A DNA stretch of 64,000 nucleotides from Omphiscola glabra (taxonomy: Eukaryota; Mollusca; Gastropoda; Lymnaeidae). Below are positions 60,871 to 64,000 of this stretch, in pieces. A program made the position numbers and the translations under genes. Position 1 is the stretch's first letter, and every line of letters begins with the position of its first letter. The notes below the pieces were generated by a model. It worked only from the letters and a program-made list of their open reading frames with translations. It made no database searches and was not told the DNA's origin. The stretch is from assembly GCA_964017045.1 (NCBI GenBank), contig OZ024807.1:14330941-14394940 (forward strand), read 5' to 3'.

Positions 60871-61454
60871 TATTTATGTTTCAAAATTTAATTTTAAAAA
60901 TTACTTCATTTGAAAATCTGTACAATAAACCTTTCATGTCTTAGTCTTAGCATGATTGATTTTGTAAATCCGAATTTATGATGAATAGTCCTTTCAAATA
61001 CACGGGATGGAATGAAAGAGGTGGCTATGTTCACCGACACAAATGTAGGTAGCAGTAGATTTTGGGGGTAATACGACTGTCTCAATACCCACAACCCAAC
61101 GAACAACCGCAGAATTGTACGTGTTTACACTCTGGTGACATGCACGCGAGATGAGCGCAGGAAGATGGAGTAATGCCGTAATAAAATGGGGAGAAAATAA
61201 AGGAAAAGGGAATAAAAAGGCATAAAGGGAAAAAAAAGAAAGAAATGTGATATTAGAAAAGGGGCGAGGGGAGGGGTGGGGAATTATGGCCTCAGCGGGG
61301 AATGAAAGGAAAGAGTATCCACAGTGAGGGATTTGCATCGAAATGTGGATAGGCGATGTGCAAAGAATGAGATGTAGCAGTGATATGGAATAGTTCATTC
61401 GTGGATATAAAACAAAAATATATGTGGATAAAGTGAAGGTTATGTGCAAGCGAT
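60871..61454. other. Spacer
   Basis: A minus-strand frame at 60994-61449 (151 codons) has no recognised domain. Confidence 0.45.
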
Positions 61455-62030
61455 TCGATAATGGTCAGGAGGTATATACTTGTTAGTCGAAAATGGTCAG
61501 GAGACATAGACTCGTCCGTCGAAGATGGTCAGGAGATATAGACCCGTCCGTCAAAAATGGTCAGGAGACATAGACTCGTCAGTCGAAAATGGTCAGGAGA
61601 CATAGACTCGTCCGTCAAAAATGGTCAGGAGATATAGACTCGTCCGTCAAAAATTGTCAGGAGATATAGACTCGTCCGTCAAAAATGGTCAGGAGATATA
61701 GACTCGTCCGTCAAAAATGGTAAGGAGATATAGACTCGTCCGTCGAAATGGGTCAGGAGGTATAGACTCGTCCGTCAAAAATGGTCAGGAGACATAGACT
61801 CGTCCGTCAAAAATGGTCAGGAGATATAGACTCGTCCGTCAAAAATGGTCAGGAGATATAGACTCGTCCGTCGAAATGGGTCAGGAGGTATAGACTCGTC
61901 CGTCAAAAATGGTCAGGAGACATAGACTCGTCCGTCAAAAATGGTCAGGAGATATAGACTCGTCCGTCAAAAATGGTCAGGAGATATAGACTCGTCCGTC
62001 GAAATGGGTCAGGAGGTTTAGACTCGTCAG
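61455..62030. repeat. 32-bp minisatellite, 18 copies, with 128-bp higher-order unit
   Basis: Unit AAAATGGTCAGGAGATATAG plus ACTCGTCCGTCA. A variant with GAAATGGGTCAGGAGGT recurs at 128-bp spacing (starting about 61741, 61869, 61997). Confidence 0.95.
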
Positions 62031-62460
62031 TCAAAAAAAAAAAAAAAAAACGGTTGAAAGGACATTTCAAATAAAATCCAAATTTAAAAAAAAAAAAAAT
62101 GAAACGAAACATCACCGAAAAATGGCCAATGGTTACAGCAGCCACCGAAAACAACACGAACCTCAACTCTAAAAGAAAAAAAATATCAACAGCACCAAGA
62201 ATCGCAATAAAACCATAACGACCTACAGCCATGAACAACAACATCAACAACAAAACAAAAAAAAAAACAACAACAACAAACAAACCTAATCAAAGCAGAG
62301 CAAATAAATAAATACATAAAAAACCCAACAAAACAACAATTCGTGGCTGAAACCATTGAAAACATGTATTGGTGTTTTCTAAAAAGAACGAAAAAAAAAA
62401 TCGTTAAAAAGAAAATCCAACAAAGAAATAAAACAAAACAATATTATCATGATTGAGTAA
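62031..62460. repeat. A-rich low-complexity tract
   Basis: Poly-A runs (about 62033-62050, 62085-62099) followed by AAC-rich sequence. Directly follows the 32-bp array. Confidence 0.7.
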
Positions 62461-62794
62461 TTCCGCTCAGTATTATTACCGATGGGTTCCACACTCCTCA
62501 TAACTGCTATCTACCAAACATCATCTCGGGCGCCACAAGACTCGGGGGGGGGGGGGGGCACCTAGAAGGGGCGGCACCGGATGGCTTGACTCGGTCACAA
62601 TCGTTCCGCGTATAGCAGAGGGGCATTAATTTCACTGCACGTGGAGTGCATTCCCTTGATAATCATTTCAAACCCATTCACTGATGAGCAGGGAGCTCGA
62701 GTTACTGCCCTTCCCAGGCAAGAGCTGTAGCTCACATGTAGGCTTAATACAACAATCGCCTTTATTACGGCGTTATTTCAGTTCTTTGAGATGA
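62461..62794. other. Spacer
   Basis: G run near 62545-62558; no gene recognised. Confidence 0.5.
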
Positions 62795-62948
62795 ACGTCG
62801 ACGGTCCCCCAACTTTTTTGTGATCAAGAGCCCCGATGCCCCCCCCACCCCCAACTTTTCTGTGATCAAGTGCCCCGACGGTCCCCCAACATTTCTGTGA
62901 CCAGGAGCCTCGACGGTCCCCCAACTTTTGTGTGATCAAGAGCCCCGC
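62795..62948. repeat. 35-50-bp degenerate tandem repeat, 4 copies
   Basis: Unit CCCCAACTTTTCTGTGATCA followed by AGAGCCCCGACGGT. Confidence 0.85.
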
Positions 62949-63019
62949 GAATCGAACATAATTACACTTTTCTCCCCACATCTCCATTGGGAAGATGAAC
63001 TCCGGCATTGATGCGCAAA

Positions 63020-63295
63020 TCAGTGGCGTGGCGGCACAGCAAACACCCTGGCCTGCTCCACCACATCCTTCCATTGGAATCGATCAACCGCTTGCTGATG
63101 TGAGTCCTTCTCCACATCGTCAACCAGCTCAACTCTAGTCGACCGGTGAGCCGGTACCCCAGGTTTCTGCCTGTAGATCACTTTTGGTTTCTCTACAATC
63201 TGGCATCCTATCAAGTTGTCAGGTTTTAAATTGTTGCGACTATGGGTGGGTCTACGAACGATTGATAAGCCTCTTGGTTTGTATGATTGGTCCAC
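63020..63295 (-). pseudogene. Possible LINE ORF2 C-terminal tail
   Basis: The 91-codon frame ends with VELVDDVEKD, then AVDRFQWKDVVEQARVF. The pattern (R)W.DDVE.D......A.DR..W...VE.A is common at the C-terminus of LINE-type endonuclease/reverse transcriptase proteins. RT motifs are absent and about ten residues between the blocks are missing, so it would be a deleted fragment. It might instead be an unrelated host exon. Confidence 0.35.
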
Positions 63296-63302
63296 CCATG
63301 AC

Positions 63303-63385
63303 TGTCAATCAGCCGTGATTGTCAATCACCCATGATTGTCTATCACCCATGATTGTCTATCACCCATGATTGTCAATCACGGATC
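63303..63385. repeat. 17-bp tandem repeat, about 5 copies
   Basis: Unit ACCCATGATTGTCTATC, with CAATC and GCCGT variants. Confidence 0.88.
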
Positions 63386-63690
63386 CATAACAGTTCCCTG
63401 GGGATTCTACTCTCCCCTCTCTTGAGCTATTTGCAGCGTTTGTTTCTAACAAGGGACCAAGTCTCACTAGCTCAAATTACAACAGGCTTTAACCGTCTTA
63501 CGACCGTGGTGTGTATATGGCCTGCTTTGTTCTCATTGGAAGGTTTTTTGCATCTTAGCAGCTTTTGTAGGCGGAAATAAAAACGGCTGACCGATGCTAT
63601 CCTTTCTTTCACCTCTGTCAATGTTCATTGTGCTCATTTACAATAGCTCCTAGATGTAAAAAAAAAAATATAGCCACACTCTCTAAGGTG
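63386..63690. other. Spacer
   Basis: Nothing recognised. Confidence 0.5.
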
Positions 63691-63800
63691 TGCTAGTAGC
63701 ACGTAGGTGTTTGAAAGTAGCCACTCTCTCAACGGTGTGCTCTAGTAGCCCCTGGATGTTTGAAAGTAGCCACTCTCTCACAGGTGTGCTAGTAGTTAAT
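63672..63800. repeat. 45-50-bp tandem repeat, about 2.5 copies
   Basis: GTAGCCACTCTCTCA and GGTGTGCTAGTAGC recur in order. Confidence 0.8.
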
Positions 63801-63814
63801 AATTACTTCAAATA

Positions 63815-64000
63815 TGGCTGGTAATAACTAGTCAGGAATGGCTGTCAATAACTGGTCAAAAACTGGCTGGTAATTTAGAGTCAAGAATGTCTGGTACCAC
63901 CTGGTCAAGAATGGCTAATGACAACTGGTCAAGAATGGCTGATGACAACTGGTCAAGAATGGCTGATGACAACTGGTCAAGAATGGCTGATGACAACTGG
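63815..64000. repeat. 23-24-bp minisatellite, runs off the window
   Basis: Unit GGTCAAGAATGGCTGATGAC plus AACT; copies grow more uniform toward the window end, so the array continues beyond it. Confidence 0.92.

Overview
The window reads as intergenic or heterochromatin-like DNA from an invertebrate animal. I find no intact host protein-coding gene, no RNA gene and no CRISPR array. Eukaryotic, animal origin is supported by CR1/L2-type LINE tails, a Helitron with a CTAG end, hAT-type MITEs with 8-bp target duplications, and a Ty3/gypsy-like LTR element with a SCAN-like gag. Homopolymer G and C runs, dense minisatellites and SPIN-like hAT MITEs would suit a mollusc, perhaps a gastropod, but that taxon call is an inference and not secure.

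Layout. 1-3000: spacer with G/C runs and two short arrays. 3021-6139: a broken LTR retrotransposon on the minus strand (LTR, primer binding site, gag, protease, integrase C-terminal module, stub of the RT leader, RNase H tail). 6140-10430: spacer with pyrimidine tracts and short arrays. 10437-11078: LINE 3' end, then a SPIN-like MITE. 11261-16560: four adjacent minisatellites (65, 24, 25 and 31/33 bp). 17281-18721: a non-autonomous Helitron. 18968-27070: many minisatellites (27, 17, 55, 52, 18, 59, 20 bp) and purine-rich tracts. 27850-28071: LINE tail with trinucleotide microsatellites. 29290-31775: a TG-rich minisatellite interrupted by an inverted-repeat MITE. 31921-36125: two large arrays (30 bp and 63 bp), the latter with a 945-bp higher-order duplication. 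36632-38927: a 20-bp array, a second copy of the inverted-repeat MITE with a hAT MITE nested in it, and a third MITE type. 40160-64000: more than twenty further minisatellites, two more hAT-like MITEs, two SPIN-like MITEs and possible LINE tails.

Nothing here forms a pathway or operon. The biology visible is mobile-element insertion, decay by internal deletion, and repeated local amplification of short units. Long open frames across arrays follow from unit lengths divisible by three and were not called genes. The strongest items are mobile elements whose ends and target duplications can be read directly: two SPIN-like MITEs, the Helitron, the MITE inside the TG array, and the nested hAT MITE. 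The most unusual is the LTR element, whose surviving pieces imply a gag-PR-IN-RT-RH order, as in Gmr1-like elements.
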